NCBI GenBank assembly: GCA_003991915.1
Contig: RQTK01000978.1
Location: 121,846-185,845 of the forward strand
DNA from: Elysia chlorotica
Taxonomy: Eukaryota > Mollusca > Gastropoda > Plakobranchidae
Direction of reading: 5' to 3'
Length of the DNA stretch: 64,000 nt
Shown one piece after another: positions 1 through 12,087 of the stretch (position 1 is the first letter of the stretch; each line of letters begins with the position of its first letter). The position numbers and the translations under genes are program-made. Under the pieces are notes generated by a model that ran no database searches, was not told the origin of the DNA, and was given only the letters and a program-made list of their open reading frames with translations.

Positions 1-252
1 ATGTAAAATGTTCAGCAAACAAGGGATGTTTTTTTTCTTCTTTTGCTGCAAGAGCAGATGATTGTACAATCAAGTGCAATCAGGGTAATCTATGAAAACA
101 GAGTAAAAGTCCTACTGTCAAAGAAGTTAGCAGGGGATACAAAACAAAACAAAAATGTGAGTAATGTGATTTGAGGATACCTTTAATTCATTGATGTTAT
201 TTTTGGGACTGTACACATGTTCTTGAAACAATCAATCTTTTTTTTTTTTCAG

Positions 253-1558
253 AATCGGAAATTAAAGCAAGAAATGGAAAACCTGAAAATGAGAAAGTTA
301 TCTTCATCTGTAAGTTGATTTAAGATCCATGAGCATTATGACTCTCCTAGGAATGAAACAATGAACTAAATTAAAGCCAAGCATTAGAAGATTGCAAAAA
401 TGCAATGCCCATGCACATTTTGTGTGAGTGAAAAATTGACCATTTTAGGCTTTTGGTCTATCCCTTTGTTAAATTAGGGGCACTTCTAATGGGAGTATCT
501 ATTTTTTAGCTATTACAAAACAAATTTTATTTCTAAATCAACCAGTTTTGCATAACTCTGCACAAAATGTGCATGCTTAAGTTCTGTACACCAAATTGTA
601 CAAAGAACTTTTCTGATTAGAGAAAGGTTAATGGTTATGCTTTTTTTCGCCTTCCCTGTCACATTGGTAATAACAACTTACCATACACAAAATGCTCAAG
701 TCCATCTTTTTCAAAAACTACTATTTTGGAGATATATTTACAATTTTTTAAAGTTTAATTTCACAAGGTTGCTTCAGTGGAATATGCTATTTTCAATTTA
801 ATTTTAAGATAGCAAATGTCAAAATACTATTTGAAAATTTGCTTACGTATGGTATATATCTATTTAACAAAGAAGTACCCTAAATACATTTATTATCTCA
901 GTGCGTAACTTGTGAACTACAAAGGTGTAAAATTAAGGTTTAAATTATAAAGAGCAATATAAAAATAAAACAAAATTAAGATTAAAATTATATCGGTGCT
1001 GGTATTTTAACATTCTTTGGTATTTAACCCCAGAGCCAGCCCCCCCTTGAATCAAGAAACATGGTGGATAGACGTTCTTGGCACCTTGGTCAGTTTCCAG
1101 CACACTATCAGCAGCAGCAGCCACAACATCAACAGTACCCACAGTTCCAGGCTCGAGGTGAAGATCCAGACGACATCCCTGAGCTCCCTCCAGTTCCATT
1201 TCTCACCAACTCTGGTGCAATGATGAGAACAAATTCCCCGCTGTCCCACGTTCGCAGGACTAAGAGTGACTCACCGTTTGCGTTTGAGAGTGAGGCCATC
1301 CCATCTGGCTCGTTTCTACCTGGAGGCACCCCGCAGTATATGAGCCACTCACAGGTGGATCTTGGTGACAATCATGCCAACACTTTGCAAACTGGGAACA
1401 GGGACGGATTGACTTCTATGCCTCCCCTTCAAAGGAGAAGTTCAGATAATGATATGTTAAAAAGTAAAGGTGTGATGGCCTGTCCAAAGTGCAGCAAAGA
1501 ATTTCCTGAAGATCAAACCAAGATGTTGCTTGGTCATATCGATGAATGTAAAGATTAA
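253..1558 (+). CDS. 3' end of a coiled-coil / C-terminal zinc-finger protein (partial; exons 253-309 and 1034-1558)
   Basis: Two coding exons are visible. Exon 253-309 follows a poly-T tract ending in cag and ends at a gtaagt donor; it encodes 19 charged residues with heptad-like spacing (LKQEMENLKM), consistent with the end of a coiled coil. Exon 1034-1558 follows ttaaccccag, joins in phase 0 and runs to TAA at 1556-1558. It encodes a low-complexity Gln/Pro segment, an acidic proline stretch (DDIPELPPVP), Ser/Arg-rich linkers (RRTKSDSP, RRSSDND) and a terminal finger with CPKC, then His 15 residues later and Cys four further on. Coiled coil plus a short C-terminal CCHC finger is the architecture of NEMO/optineurin-type and TBK1-adaptor-type ubiquitin-binding proteins. 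That family link is inference and I cannot name the gene. Upstream exons lie outside the window. Confidence 0.72.
310..1033 (+). other. Intron of the zinc-finger gene, carrying one copy of a dispersed repeat
   Basis: GT-AG intron between the two coding exons. Positions about 740-855 are homologous to 10301-10420 (shared segments include ttcacaaggttgct and actatttgaaaatttgctta with a few mismatches). The rest is AT-rich with nothing recognised. Confidence 0.6.
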
Positions 1559-1900
1559 AAAAAAAAGCTTTTTTAAAAAGAGTTATTTTTTTCCTTTCAT
1601 GGGTGCAATAGCAGTTTTAAATCTTACACATGTAAACTAAAAAAATATAAATATAAATATGCCTTTCTGGCTACCGATGGTAACATTACTAACAACCAGT
1701 TGTTGGTGACCCCCTTTATCTTTCCTTCATAGTGATGGATGTTCTTCTCAACAAGATCACACCACAAAAAATTTGGAGGACTGGTCATTTGCTGTTTTTA
1801 CTATTTTAGCCTATTTTTGCACCCATTTATTATTTAACTCTGGTAGTTGGGTTCGTTTTAGAGTCCCAAACTTTGGCAATAAAATGCATTGTTTTGATTA
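1559..1900 (+). other. 3' UTR with poly(A) signal of the zinc-finger gene
   Basis: Non-coding sequence follows the stop codon. A canonical AATAAA lies at 1878-1883, followed by a T/G-rich stretch, as expected of a cleavage and polyadenylation region. It begins with an A-rich run directly after the stop. Confidence 0.6.
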
Positions 1901-2179
1901 GTGTTCTTTTCATTAGTGTCTTTATTCAAATTGACTAACCAATCGTGTTGTGAAACAGGTGTGACTTCAGCTAAAGCAGATAAATATAAAACTTTTGTGA
2001 AATGCAGTAAATTTCTATCTCTCTTACTAGTCTTAGTCTCTATCTATCTTTATCTCTGTATAACTGCAAGTAACACTATTGTTTACAATTTACGTCCTGG
2101 AAGTCTTATCACAAGGATTGTATATACATGTGCCAAACTTGACATCCTCTCTATGTGTATTATTCTATCTCTATAGATC

Positions 2180-2560
2180 TATTTATCTAAGAGGAGGAAA
2201 AAGAAGAAGATGGAACTAAAAAGAAGGGGAAAGAGAGGATTAAAATGAAATGGCGCAAGAGCTATGTCCAAGAAGAAGAGGAAAAAGTGAAGGAGCAGCA
2301 ACAGTAAAAGTATTAGCAGCAGGTGCAAGAGGAGCAGTGGAGGAAGAGTGTGGGGTGGCAATGCAGGCGAAGGAGAAGGAAGAGAGCAGGAGTAGGTGAA
2401 GGTGGAGGAAGACGAGCAGTTGAAGGAGGTGGAGGAGGAGGAGGAGCAGGGACATAAATAGCTAATAGCCTAATAAAGCTTTTGAGAGAGGGAGAAACGA
2501 GCAAGAAAAAAAGAGGAAGATAGAAAGAGAGTGAGAGAAAGACAGACACAGAGTATAACC
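2180..2560 (+). repeat. Long polypurine tract (GGA/GAA/AAG-rich)
   Basis: About 380 bases are overwhelmingly A and G on the + strand, with irregular GGAGGA, GAAGAA and GCAGCAG runs and very few pyrimidines. All apparent minus-strand reading frames here are Leu/Ser/Phe-rich translations of the polypyrimidine complement and are not genes. Such strand-asymmetric tracts can form triplex (H-DNA), though this one is not a clean mirror repeat. Confidence 0.8.
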
Positions 2561-2709
2561 ATTGCTGAAGCTAATTTACGAGTATATGAGTGTTTTTCAC
2601 CCACAAATGGATTTGCTTCAAGGAAACCATATGGTTCAGAAAAAAATTCACAAAAAATCAATGAATCATAATTTTTGAGAAACGAACAACACGGATAGAA
2701 GCTCTGAAC

Positions 2710-3018
2710 TCATTAAAACGAAACTTTAACAATAAAAATGGGTTGAAATGGTGAAATTTTGTGAAGAAGAACAAAAATCGCTTTGAAAACACCATTCCTG
2801 CATACCCGAAGTTGACTTCTTTCCTCAAATATATTGATTTCGAACGTTTTAGGCTGTTATCATAAGGTAATTTTTACAACTATTCATAACTACTTGTTAT
2901 TTATTTTATTTGATAAAATTAGAACATACATTTGTTTTCAAGTGCATGAATAGGAGGTTGGTATAGCAAAAAGAAGCATAAATAAGAAAACAATACTAAA
3001 ATTCTATTCTCTTATAGA
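2710..3018 (+). repeat. Dispersed repeat, copy 1 (pairs with 5236-5553)
   Basis: About 310 bp matches 5236-5553 in direct orientation. Shared stretches include tgggttgaaatggtgaaatt, gttgacttctttcctcaaat and taaaattagaacatac, with scattered substitutions and small indels. No reading frame or terminal inverted repeat was seen, so it is probably a non-autonomous interspersed repeat. Confidence 0.75.
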
Positions 3019-5235
3019 GGAATACATATAGGTTTTGCTCTTAAAATTGGCACCATTAAAGTGATTTGCGAACAAATTTCACGGCCGGAGTATTTTTCAC
3101 CCACGAGTGGCAGTGAAGGTTAAATAGAAAAAAAATATTTTCATATTCAGCTTACCCAGGCTACCTAGATTCACTAAACCATTTTGACAATTAAAAAAAT
3201 TTTAATCGGAACGATCCACTTGTAAAATGTGGAAATTCATTTAGAATCAGAATGTTTGGTGTACAAATTTCACAAGATAAAATGAAGTATGATGGAAAAT
3301 TTAAAAACTAGACAATAAGTGAAGAACAGTGCTCATATCAAGAATGATTTTGATGCCTTGACAAATTATTTCCATCGCCCTTTCTGTTCACATTTTGACA
3401 ACACAGCTCTTAACGGAAAAAAAAGGATAAAAAAACGTATCATGCAATACCACATAAATAAGCAAAATGCAAACCACTTATGACTCTTTGCCCTCTACAT
3501 CGGCCATATAAAACACATAAGTAATTTATTTCAAAGGTTCCCTTAAGCCTGCCCATGTAATATAAAACTAAAAGAAAGTAGATAATCATATGTAACACTT
3601 CCGGACCCATTAAACTCAACAGACACAACTTTATTAACAGATCAATTACAGGAGAGTATTTGACTATTTCATTCTCGCATAATACTGACATTGAGCGCAT
3701 CTTAAAAGACACAAGCGAACTTTTTCAAATCACAATCTTTGACATCTGGTTCAAGCTTAATTGGTGCCAGACCCTCATGTGGCTACAGCACCACCAATCC
3801 AACCCAACAAACTGCAAAAGATGTAAGAGGAAAGTGTGCACAATATACCCACGCAGATAGCATCTGAGTTAGACACAGGTTTCACAGACTCTCTTTTGGC
3901 AAGAACTGGCAGCAAGCTCAGACGTGAAAGAGCTATGTGCTTCTCTCCATAAGTGAGGGAAAAATAAAAGGGTAGTGAGATGTCTGCTGAAAAGGATTTA
4001 AACAGCCTGAGATAGGAGCCTATTAGGGCACAAACAGGTCCCATTGCCTCATGCATGCATAGGAGGAGGATTTTTAGATTACTGCAACATAACACCGCAG
4101 TCCTACCACAGTCAGTCCTTTATTGGAAACCATTGTTATAGTTGCATTACAGCTGAAGTGTACAAACAACTCATACATAGTGAGAAAAAAATAAAGGAGT
4201 GCACACACAGCCAACAGATTTTAGACATGGCATTTGGCATTTGCGCTAAGAGAAAGTCATAATGAACTCAATGATGTCTTGAAGCAGGTTCCCAATGTTT
4301 CAGGGAAAAAATACAATAAAACAACACATTCTTAAAGCGAACTGAATCTGTGGTTGGGTTTTTCACGGTGAGCAGGAGGGAGAGCTTATTCAAGCATCTG
4401 TAGTCAAACTTGAGGGGAGAGGAGCTGTAGTTCACAACTAAAAATAATTTAAAAATCCTAACACCTGCAAAGATCTTTCATTCTTGTGCAGGGTTGCAGC
4501 AATCTAACAGGTGACTAGTAATAAAGCTTTTTGGCAAATGATCTTTTTTTTAAATCCAAATTGATACTAAAAAAGAAGAGCGAAATAAATAACAATGTGT
4601 AACGGTTCCTTATGTCTATGTTACATGTACTAATGTTGGGTTCCTCCAAATGTTTGTTGTGCAAGTGCAATCATTATATCACTCAGTCATACTCATAGCA
4701 ATTATTGTTTCTTCTCCGCATCTAGGCCTATATCATGTTGGTCCACGTATACAGTAGTTTGTGATAATCTTTTCTTCCTTTTATGTGGCTTCTACAGGAA
4801 CTACCATAGATTTTTATACAGCTTTTGACAAATGCCAGCACACACATCTCTAAAATCACTACAGCTGTATCAGCTTAGAAAAAGCAAAGCAAGTCTTTTT
4901 CTGAAGGGATTCTGTAGAGATTACCTTATGTACATGTTAATCATTGCAGGCTTTGCCTAACTTTTACTTTTGCTAAGTTTAGACAAAAATCCAGCAGCAA
5001 CAGCCAATGCATAATTTGTCAGTCAGATTTGCAGTTGCAAAATTAAAAAAGTGTTCCCAAGTTTTTCTTCAAACTTCATTGTTGCAGATGATCATTATTG
5101 GTAACGCGACCAATGAGCTGTTCTTATATTAACGTAGGGGGATCACCAATTCCCACACATGCTAGTTGCTACGAGATCGATTTTGGGTCACTATGAGTAT
5201 TTTTAGATTTTGGCATTCCCAGAGAATATGATTGT
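3019..5235. other. Intergenic, nothing recognised
   Basis: AT-rich sequence without a supportable gene. Short open frames on both strands (for example 3440-4262) have no recognisable domain or convincing splice context. A 3' UTR or non-coding RNA of a neighbouring gene cannot be excluded. Confidence 0.4.
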
Positions 5236-5553
5236 CTCTTAAAAACGAAACCTTAACAATAAAAATGGGTTGAAATGGTGAAATTTTGTTTTAAAAAAAA
5301 AAAATGGCTTTGAAAACACAATGGTACTGCATACCCCAAGTTGACTTCTTTCCTCAAATGTATTGATTTCAAATGTTTTTAGGAGGCTGTTACCGTAAGG
5401 TAATTTTTACAATTACTCATAACTACTTGTTCTGTATTCTATTTGATAAAATTAGAACATACCTTTGTTTTCAAGGGCATGAATAGGAGTTTGGTATAGC
5501 AAAAACATGCATAAATAAGAAAACAATCCTAAAATTCTGTTCTTTTATATTCT
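5236..5553 (+). repeat. Dispersed repeat, copy 2 (pairs with 2710-3018)
   Basis: Second copy of the roughly 310-bp repeat described at 2710. It differs by point changes and an A-run expansion (5290-5304). Confidence 0.75.
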
Positions 5554-7070
5554 AACGCGTTGTTCTCAAAACTACTTTTTAGTGGGTTTTCCTTATATCC
5601 TCCTTTATTTTTTGCCTGATAGTGTTGAAACGTACACACAATCTTCCTTTTAAATTGTCAATTGCTATTGACTAGAATTTTTTTTTTTAATTTGTGAGCT
5701 AACGCCCTTTGAAGATATTTTGGCGGGGAAACAATTAGAACAGTACAAAAATGGCTATACTTTTTTTCTTAAGACATTATGATTATGTATATGAATTATC
5801 TAGTCAATAAGAATTGAAGAGAAGACATTTATCTCATTTTTTTTGCCAAATTTGAACTTTGAAACTTGTTGACTGAAAGGCACAAAAGTTTTAGCAATCT
5901 AGTAAAAGTTAGTGTTATAAGAAAACATGGCCCAGGTTAATCTCTTTCAACCACTATTTGAATACACACAATCCAAACATGATTTTTTAAAGTCAATTAT
6001 GGATGGTGCTCCCCCCTTAATCAAAACTATTACTGTGTATACTAGTTACTATCTTCAAATTGCAAAGGCTTTGGGCGGATAGCTGGGTTTATTGTGTTGA
6101 ATATAGCAGGAACATCTATGATAGGATCATATTGTGTTATAAATAGCCGTTAGCATTATGATTATGATAATAAAAATAAAGAGCCCTTTCAATGTCGTTA
6201 CTAGACTGAAATTGTCTTTGCTTATTTTTTAAATTGTTCATACAGTGTGAGTGTTAATGAAAGTTGGGGGGAATGTTAATAGGATTTGACGCCCAGTGAA
6301 GGCTCTTTAAAATTTGATGGACCATTAAATTTTAGCCAAAGAATTGTTAAAAATTTTTATTATGAGATAAGCTCTAGGGATGTAAAGACATTCATAGAAT
6401 TACTTAGCAGATAGACGATTCAAACTGCATCAGTTTCTTTTTCCGTATGTGTAATAAATCATTGTTCTTGGATTTCTCAGCAGCAACATTTAAAGCCCTT
6501 TGAAAGTTTGAGCAGATTTGGTCAATTTTTTTAGTTAAGCCTATTAGTGTTAACTTGCATATTAAATAAGATGTGCTCTGATTTCATGCATCACCACAAA
6601 AAAAAAAGATTTAAAAGCTCATATTGTGGGATTCTACTCATTTAAGTTGGCAGTATCATTGTTTAGCCTCAATTACATCAGTTAAGAGGGAAACAAAAAG
6701 AATCATGAGTTTGATTAAGGTTGACCAAGAACATTTATTTCTCTATCATATGAACAAACAACACACACAGAATAAACCATTTTTTAACTTTACCTTTCAC
6801 ATAATTATTATTAAGTATCCCAATTTGTTGATGTCCATCCTGTGTCAGTTACAAAACTTCAGATATTTAGAAATGAATTTATATATAATGTAGAGCAATT
6901 TATGCTATAGCTAGTATGTGTATGTCATATAGGTCACGGAGAAGTTAACAGACGAAATATATGCACATGTATGCTTATCATACTATTTCATACATTTGTA
7001 CATATCGTTTCCTTTTGTACTAAGAACAACCCTATATTTAATTTACAAAAAGAACAAAAATAGACACTCA
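5554..7070. other. Intergenic, nothing recognised
   Basis: AT-rich sequence with homopolymer runs. No coding potential or structured repeat was identified. Confidence 0.4.
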
Positions 7071-7074
7071 AAAC

Positions 7075-7080
7075 TTTATT
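7075..7080 (-). terminator. Candidate poly(A) signal of KRTCAP2
   Basis: AATAAA on the minus strand (tttatt on +) lies about 310 bases past the KRTCAP2 stop codon. It gives a plausible 3' UTR of 7075-7392. Confidence 0.45.
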
Positions 7081-7392
7081 AATCAGACATCAAGTTATAA
7101 TAAAAAATTACCCAATATATCGTTAAGTAGTGTATAAGGGTTTGACAATGATTGTTACATGGTACAGAGTGCTGTGAAAACAATGACACTAACAAAATAT
7201 AATTATTTACCCTATAACTTGAAAAAAAAAAATTTGCCTGTTATTCATGTAAATGAATTAAAACAACCAAATAGAAGGCTTTTATGCTTTACAAACCCAA
7301 ATTTTATAAATTTTTTCCACCATAAACGAAACGGCAATATATATACTTATTTCACTTGACACAATGCATATAAATTTAAAATATTAAAACAT

Positions 7393-10300
7393 CTATCTCC
7401 TTTTTTTAACCGGGGCAGCAGCTGCAACAGGCACTGTATGCACTGACTGAGAAATGCGGTTGATGTAGTAAAGAGCCACCAGAGAGAAAATGAAACTGGA
7501 AAAAAATAAAAACATTACAGTTATACTTAAGATTTTAAAAGCTTTAGTGGGATACATGTTTTCATATGGTAAATATCTGTCTACTAGTGAAATTTTGCCC
7601 ATCTAAAATCAATTACAATGGTCTCCATCTGAGAATCCAGCTAGAGATAAACATTCCAGGGGTTGCAATAATATGGTCAAGTCTGATCGACCGGTCATTG
7701 ATGGGATACCCACACTGGCATAAATTAATAGTAACATGAAGTTAACTATTCAACAATGACTCATAAGGCAGGCTCCACATAGAAAAAAAAGAAAGGAGCT
7801 AGATCTATGTGTCAACAACCCTCTTTGTCTAACCTTTTGAAATAAGTGTTATGACCAAGAATTTTTTTATTTATATGCAGTTTCCCCCCATAATGCATGC
7901 TCCTTTTGCTGCTAGTGTTTGACTCCCTGCCTCCTCTTTAACACATCTGTTTCAGTGAGGAAACAACTCATGGCAGTCTTAGATAATGGTAATGTCAACT
8001 ATATGCAAAAAAGAACTCTGGAAAGATACTTTTTCAAAGGTTCAAACCTAGCCTCTTTAAGTGGGCTTTAGACAGATTTTGATATCAAGAGTGTTTATAG
8101 AATCATACACATCTAAAAATAAAGAGAAATAATTATGTCGCATAGAGATATAGAGGAAAGCTCAATATTCGAATGGTTTGCGAATCGATCCAAACTTCGA
8201 ATTAAGAGGATTGGAATTCCAGAAGGGGACATACGTGAACCTCAAAAGTGTTTAAATTAGCAGACAGATACTTATATTAATTAAAGAACTGTGTGGATTG
8301 AATTTTGCTAGACAGATAGTACTTTTGTCATGCCTATTGGTGGTGAAACCAGAAAAAACTTAGAATTATGAGTCTGATATGAATAGAGCCAAAAAGAAAA
8401 AAAAATAACATTTTCTCTGGCAAAATTTGCTTAATGAGAAATTCTAATAATCAGACTTTGTTTTAAGAGACCACAGTACTAACGTAAAATGACAAGACGG
8501 CTAAAAATCAGTTACAAATACAATGAAAAAATGTTTTTATTAATCCCCAAACTACATATTTTTTCTTTCAAGCCCAACTTTTTGTGAAAAAAGGTTACAT
8601 CCAATTTAGGTTGAGAGAACACAAGCTGGTTCAACTCGGCCAAACAAAAAGTAAATGTTTTTTAAACAATAGGGAAAGTTCTTAGCCACGTCTCAAATAT
8701 ATTTTTTTTATATCATAAATGCCATGTAAATCTCAAACAACCTCAGCAACCTAGGTATATTGCTGGTGGGTAAAGTTTATCACTAAGTGGACAAGATAAG
8801 CAATTGTTGAAGAATATCAAAATTTACTTTGGCTTACCAAGTTGAGGTGCAAACTCTGTGAACCAATGCACATGCAAACATGGCTGAAAAGAGGCATCCG
8901 ATCACTGGAATGGAGTGAAGACAGGGCATATTAAAATTTACCAACCACCTCAATATAATAAAATTGATATGAATACCATAAGCGAACAAATTCAAACAAG
9001 AGCACAAGCTGCCCTGTTTTGTTTATGATCGTTCTGTCTACTAAATTACAAAAACCAATAAAAGATTAATTTTATGCAATTGTCTTTGCAGCATTACTGC
9101 TCACTCTCCACGTCACCCCACCTGCTCATCAATTATCACTATGAAACACAGGTTGTAAGGAATCTTCTAAACAACATGATATATTTCACCCCTCTACTGT
9201 AATATATATAATTACAGTACATGCAAACATGGCTGAAAAGAGGCACCCGATCACTGGAATGGAGTGAAGACATTTACTAATCACGTCAATATAATAAAAC
9301 TGATATGAAGACCATAATTCAAACAAGAGAACAAGCTGATATATTAATTAAAGTTTAATTTTTTGAAATTGTTCATTCCCACGAAAGAGGAAGTGAAATT
9401 ACAGGTACTTACCTTCAGGAAAAAGTTTTGTTTGAAACCCTTTTCCAAACATCAGTGTCTCCATATTACTTGTAAACTTGCAAGGGAGTTAAGGTTCATT
9501 TTCAAGTTAAATTTGTTTTCTTCTACGATTGAGTTTAACATTATTGCATGTATAAATCATTTCAATCATAATGTATCGTAGCATTTCTAAGACATTTACT
9601 TACATTTTTCTTCATTTCTTTTGCACAAATATTATATTAGACATAGATGCCAACTCCATCAAACTTTTTGTAATGAACCTTTTCATGTAAAACTTCATAA
9701 CTTCTTCACAGCATTACCACAGTTGCATCATACATGAGTCAAGCCTTTTTTTTTTTTCCATTTTCACATAAAAAACTAAAAAATTTGCAGGAATTGTACA
9801 AAATAATTTGTACCAATTTCATCAAAAAGGATACAGTTAACAAGGTGATAAAGAGCAGTGATCCTACAAAGCCTCCAGCTATAGTGAAATACTCTTTGGC
9901 AGCAATGTCTGCCTTGAACATTTGCAGCAGAGCAAACAGAAGCACGCTCAGTATGAGAGAGACAGCAGCTGAAGGCGCAGTGGGCAGAGCTGTGGACATA
10001 AAAATAATGTTGTTAGGCCTATTGGCATGCACACTCGCTTCTAACACAAAATAAAACTTTTGCCATTTGTCAAAAGGAATTGAAAAAAATTGAATTAGCT
10101 TTTCATCAAACCAAATAATTATGTGAACATTTCATGGAAAATCACTTAGAATTAATTAGTACGGTATAGAAAAAAAAAAATATTCTTTGGTAAGCGAAAA
10201 CAAATATCTTTTTAGTTCAATATCCTAGTTCCGTAAGAAAGAAGGTAACTCAGAGAGGGGTTATTATTAACCTTGCCATGGTCTCTACACTAAATTGTAG

Positions 10301-11907
10301 ATATATCTACAATATTTTAGTTTGATTTCACAAGGTTGCTGCAGTGGAACATGTCATTTTCAATTTAAGATTGCAATTGTCAAAATGCTATTTGAAAATT
10401 TGCTTATATATATACATATTTTAGTAAAATCGAGGGGGTCTTCGTAAAAGGCCCGGAGACAGCTCAACCTATAATTATTAAATTTTCACTTTTTCTTGAG
10501 AGGGGCAAAAAGAGGCACAATGCCTAGTTTAAAAAAAAAATTATATAAAAACAACAGACTTTAGGCCTATCTTCCTTAGAACAAGCTCAAGGTGAATCAA
10601 ATAATAAATTCACTGTTTTTAGTAATTTGAAGCTTATAAATTTGAAATAAAATTGCAGAAAAGGAAAGGTTTGCCATCTAATCTAAATTCGAGATTTTAA
10701 CGGAAATGGTAGAATCTGCAAGAAGTTTTTAATGATAAAAATGATCAATTGGCATTAAATTATCATTTGAGAGTGGTTTCAAGTTCAAAAATACACATTT
10801 TGCTCGCCAATCGTACAAGCAAAGGTGGTAGCTATTGTGTACGGACGGCTATATCAAATTTTTCACCTCTGAAGTCTGCTGGCTGATGACTCTATTCTTT
10901 CACCTTACGCATTGATATACCTTGATCTAGTTTCATATTAAAAGAGAAACGGACAAGCTTTACAATGATGTTTTTAAAGTTGAAATTACAACCCTTTCCA
11001 GAAAAAATAGGACTTTGAAATATTCTAAGCGAAATTGCCAGAAGTAAAACTCATAGTAATATATTGGAAAATATATACCAAAATAAACATTATCTTTTGC
11101 ACACATTTTTGAAAGATTTACAAGAATCTGCTGTCACTTTGACAGTCAGATTCATGCACTCGGTCTTTAAATAGACAAAGGGAATTCCTGAAGCGCCAAT
11201 CGCGAGGTCCCTTTTCAACTGGATTGTTGTATTTTTAGAGGTGATTAAAGATACTGCTGCCCTAATTGCCAACGGCAAAAAGGGCAGTAAGTAAGTAAGT
11301 AAGTGAAGAGTACTAGATTCATTTTACGAAGCAGCATGTATTATATTTATAAATACACCAATCAAAATAGCACTTTAGAACTTAGAAGCTTTTTTAATGA
11401 CAAATTTTTCATTTTCAATTGTCAATAGTTACTATAATACACCAACCGAGTGAATAGGCCTACCCTCATTCTACAGCTCACTGTGTGCCTGAGTCTAAAC
11501 AAAAATTATTAAGGCTACTGTTTCAAGTAAAACCATTGTGAAACACGGCAATCATAATTTTTATTTGGGCAGTTCTAAACACTAGATCTATGGGTAAAAT
11601 GTGTAAACATGACGTAGTTTACATTTCGTCATAAGCCTTCTTACTCTTATAATATTGTTACAACGAGACATAAGCTACGTCTTATTTGTGCATTCTACAC
11701 TATGACTATAGGTCTTTATGATAGATAGGCCTATATAGAGCGTAGATCTAGATCTAGGTCTAGATTCTAATCTAGATCTAGATCTACATAGACTCAGCCA
11801 CTTTAGTAGATGCAGATTCTGGAAATCTAGTCATGAATGCACAATAGATAATAATGAAGTAAATAAATAACTATTTTTGCTCTTGTTATTTTGTATTGTT
11901 TACCCAT
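7393..11907 (-). CDS. KRTCAP2: KRTCAP2 (keratinocyte-associated protein 2), oligosaccharyltransferase complex subunit, complete
   Basis: Five coding exons on the minus strand: 11907-11904 (ATGG only), 9989-9835, 9476-9413, 8904-8838 and 7495-7393 (TAG at 7395-7393). All have GT-AG introns, and phases sum to 393 nt, or 130 residues (human about 136). The product begins MALPTAPSAAVS and has a membrane segment (LILSVLLFALLQMF), the family hallmark FGKGFQTKLFPE, a second hydrophobic segment with ALVHRVC, then FSLVALYYINRIS and a basic C-terminus ending KKRR, a plausible ER-retention type tail. In vertebrates KCP2 is an ER-membrane subunit of the STT3A oligosaccharyltransferase complex, acting in co-translational N-glycosylation. 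Intron 1 (9990-11903) splits the gene right after the start codon. Intron 3 holds a partial copy of exon 4 (about 9219-9275). Confidence 0.95.
8838..8904 (-). CDS. KRTCAP2: KRTCAP2 coding exon 4
   Basis: Acceptor ccattccag precedes 8904 and donor gtaagc follows 8838. The 67-nt exon carries a split valine at its start and a split cysteine at its end. It encodes IGCLFSAMFACALVHRVCTS, the central membrane segment. The first ~35 nt and upstream intron are duplicated at 9219-9275. Confidence 0.92.
9219..9345 (-). repeat. Partial duplicate of KRTCAP2 exon 4 with its acceptor (decoy exon)
   Basis: 9219-9253 repeats the first ~35 nt of exon 4 with one change in the shared part (GGA to GGG, silent), and 9254-9345 repeats the flanking intron (compare 8905-9013 with small indels). 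The acceptor ccattccag is intact, but the 3' half of the exon and its donor are absent. Read from the decoy acceptor, the frame meets TGA soon after the homology ends. It lies between exons 3 and 4, so it could compete with the true acceptor. Confidence 0.88.
10301..10420 (+). repeat. Dispersed repeat copy (pairs with 740-855)
   Basis: Direct-orientation homology to 740-855, sharing cacaaggttgctncagtgga-like and tatttgaaaatttgctta segments. It lies in KRTCAP2 intron 1. Confidence 0.65.
11742..11787. repeat. AGATCT-rich inverted repeat
   Basis: Arms 11742-11757 and 11772-11787 are perfect 16-bp reverse complements built from TAGATC/GATCTA units, with a 14-nt spacer that also contains tctaga. 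Related (A)GATCTAGATCT words recur elsewhere in the window (about 29550, 31595, 31685). Confidence 0.8.
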
Positions 11908-12050
11908 TTTGTAGTAAATGGTGAAACAAGAAATTTGTCTAAGACGGGTCGGCGTCTCGGCGATTGCTTCAGTAGGTTGAAAACATAGAAAGAGAAAGTA
12001 GAGTTCAGTTTCACCGGCTGTGGCCAAACTGTTGACGTGTCGAACTTCCG
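11904..12050 (-). promoter_or_regulatory. KRTCAP2 first exon / 5' UTR and likely promoter edge
   Basis: The first exon ends at the donor after ATGG (11904), so the 5' UTR lies just above 11907. The minus strand reads CGGAAGT at 12050-12044, an ETS/GABP-type core common near housekeeping start sites. The exact transcription start is not visible. Confidence 0.4.
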
Positions 12051-12087
12051 TTTGTTGTATCCATTACTGATAGAATTTTTAGTTTCT

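Noticed and set aside
2179..2549. Several overlapping Leu/Pro/Ser-rich minus-strand proteins
   Set aside because: They arise from the polypyrimidine complement of the purine tract; there is no domain and no splice context.
3440..4262. Open frames on both strands between the dispersed repeats
   Set aside because: Composition is random-like and overlapping frames on opposite strands are equally open. No domain recognised.
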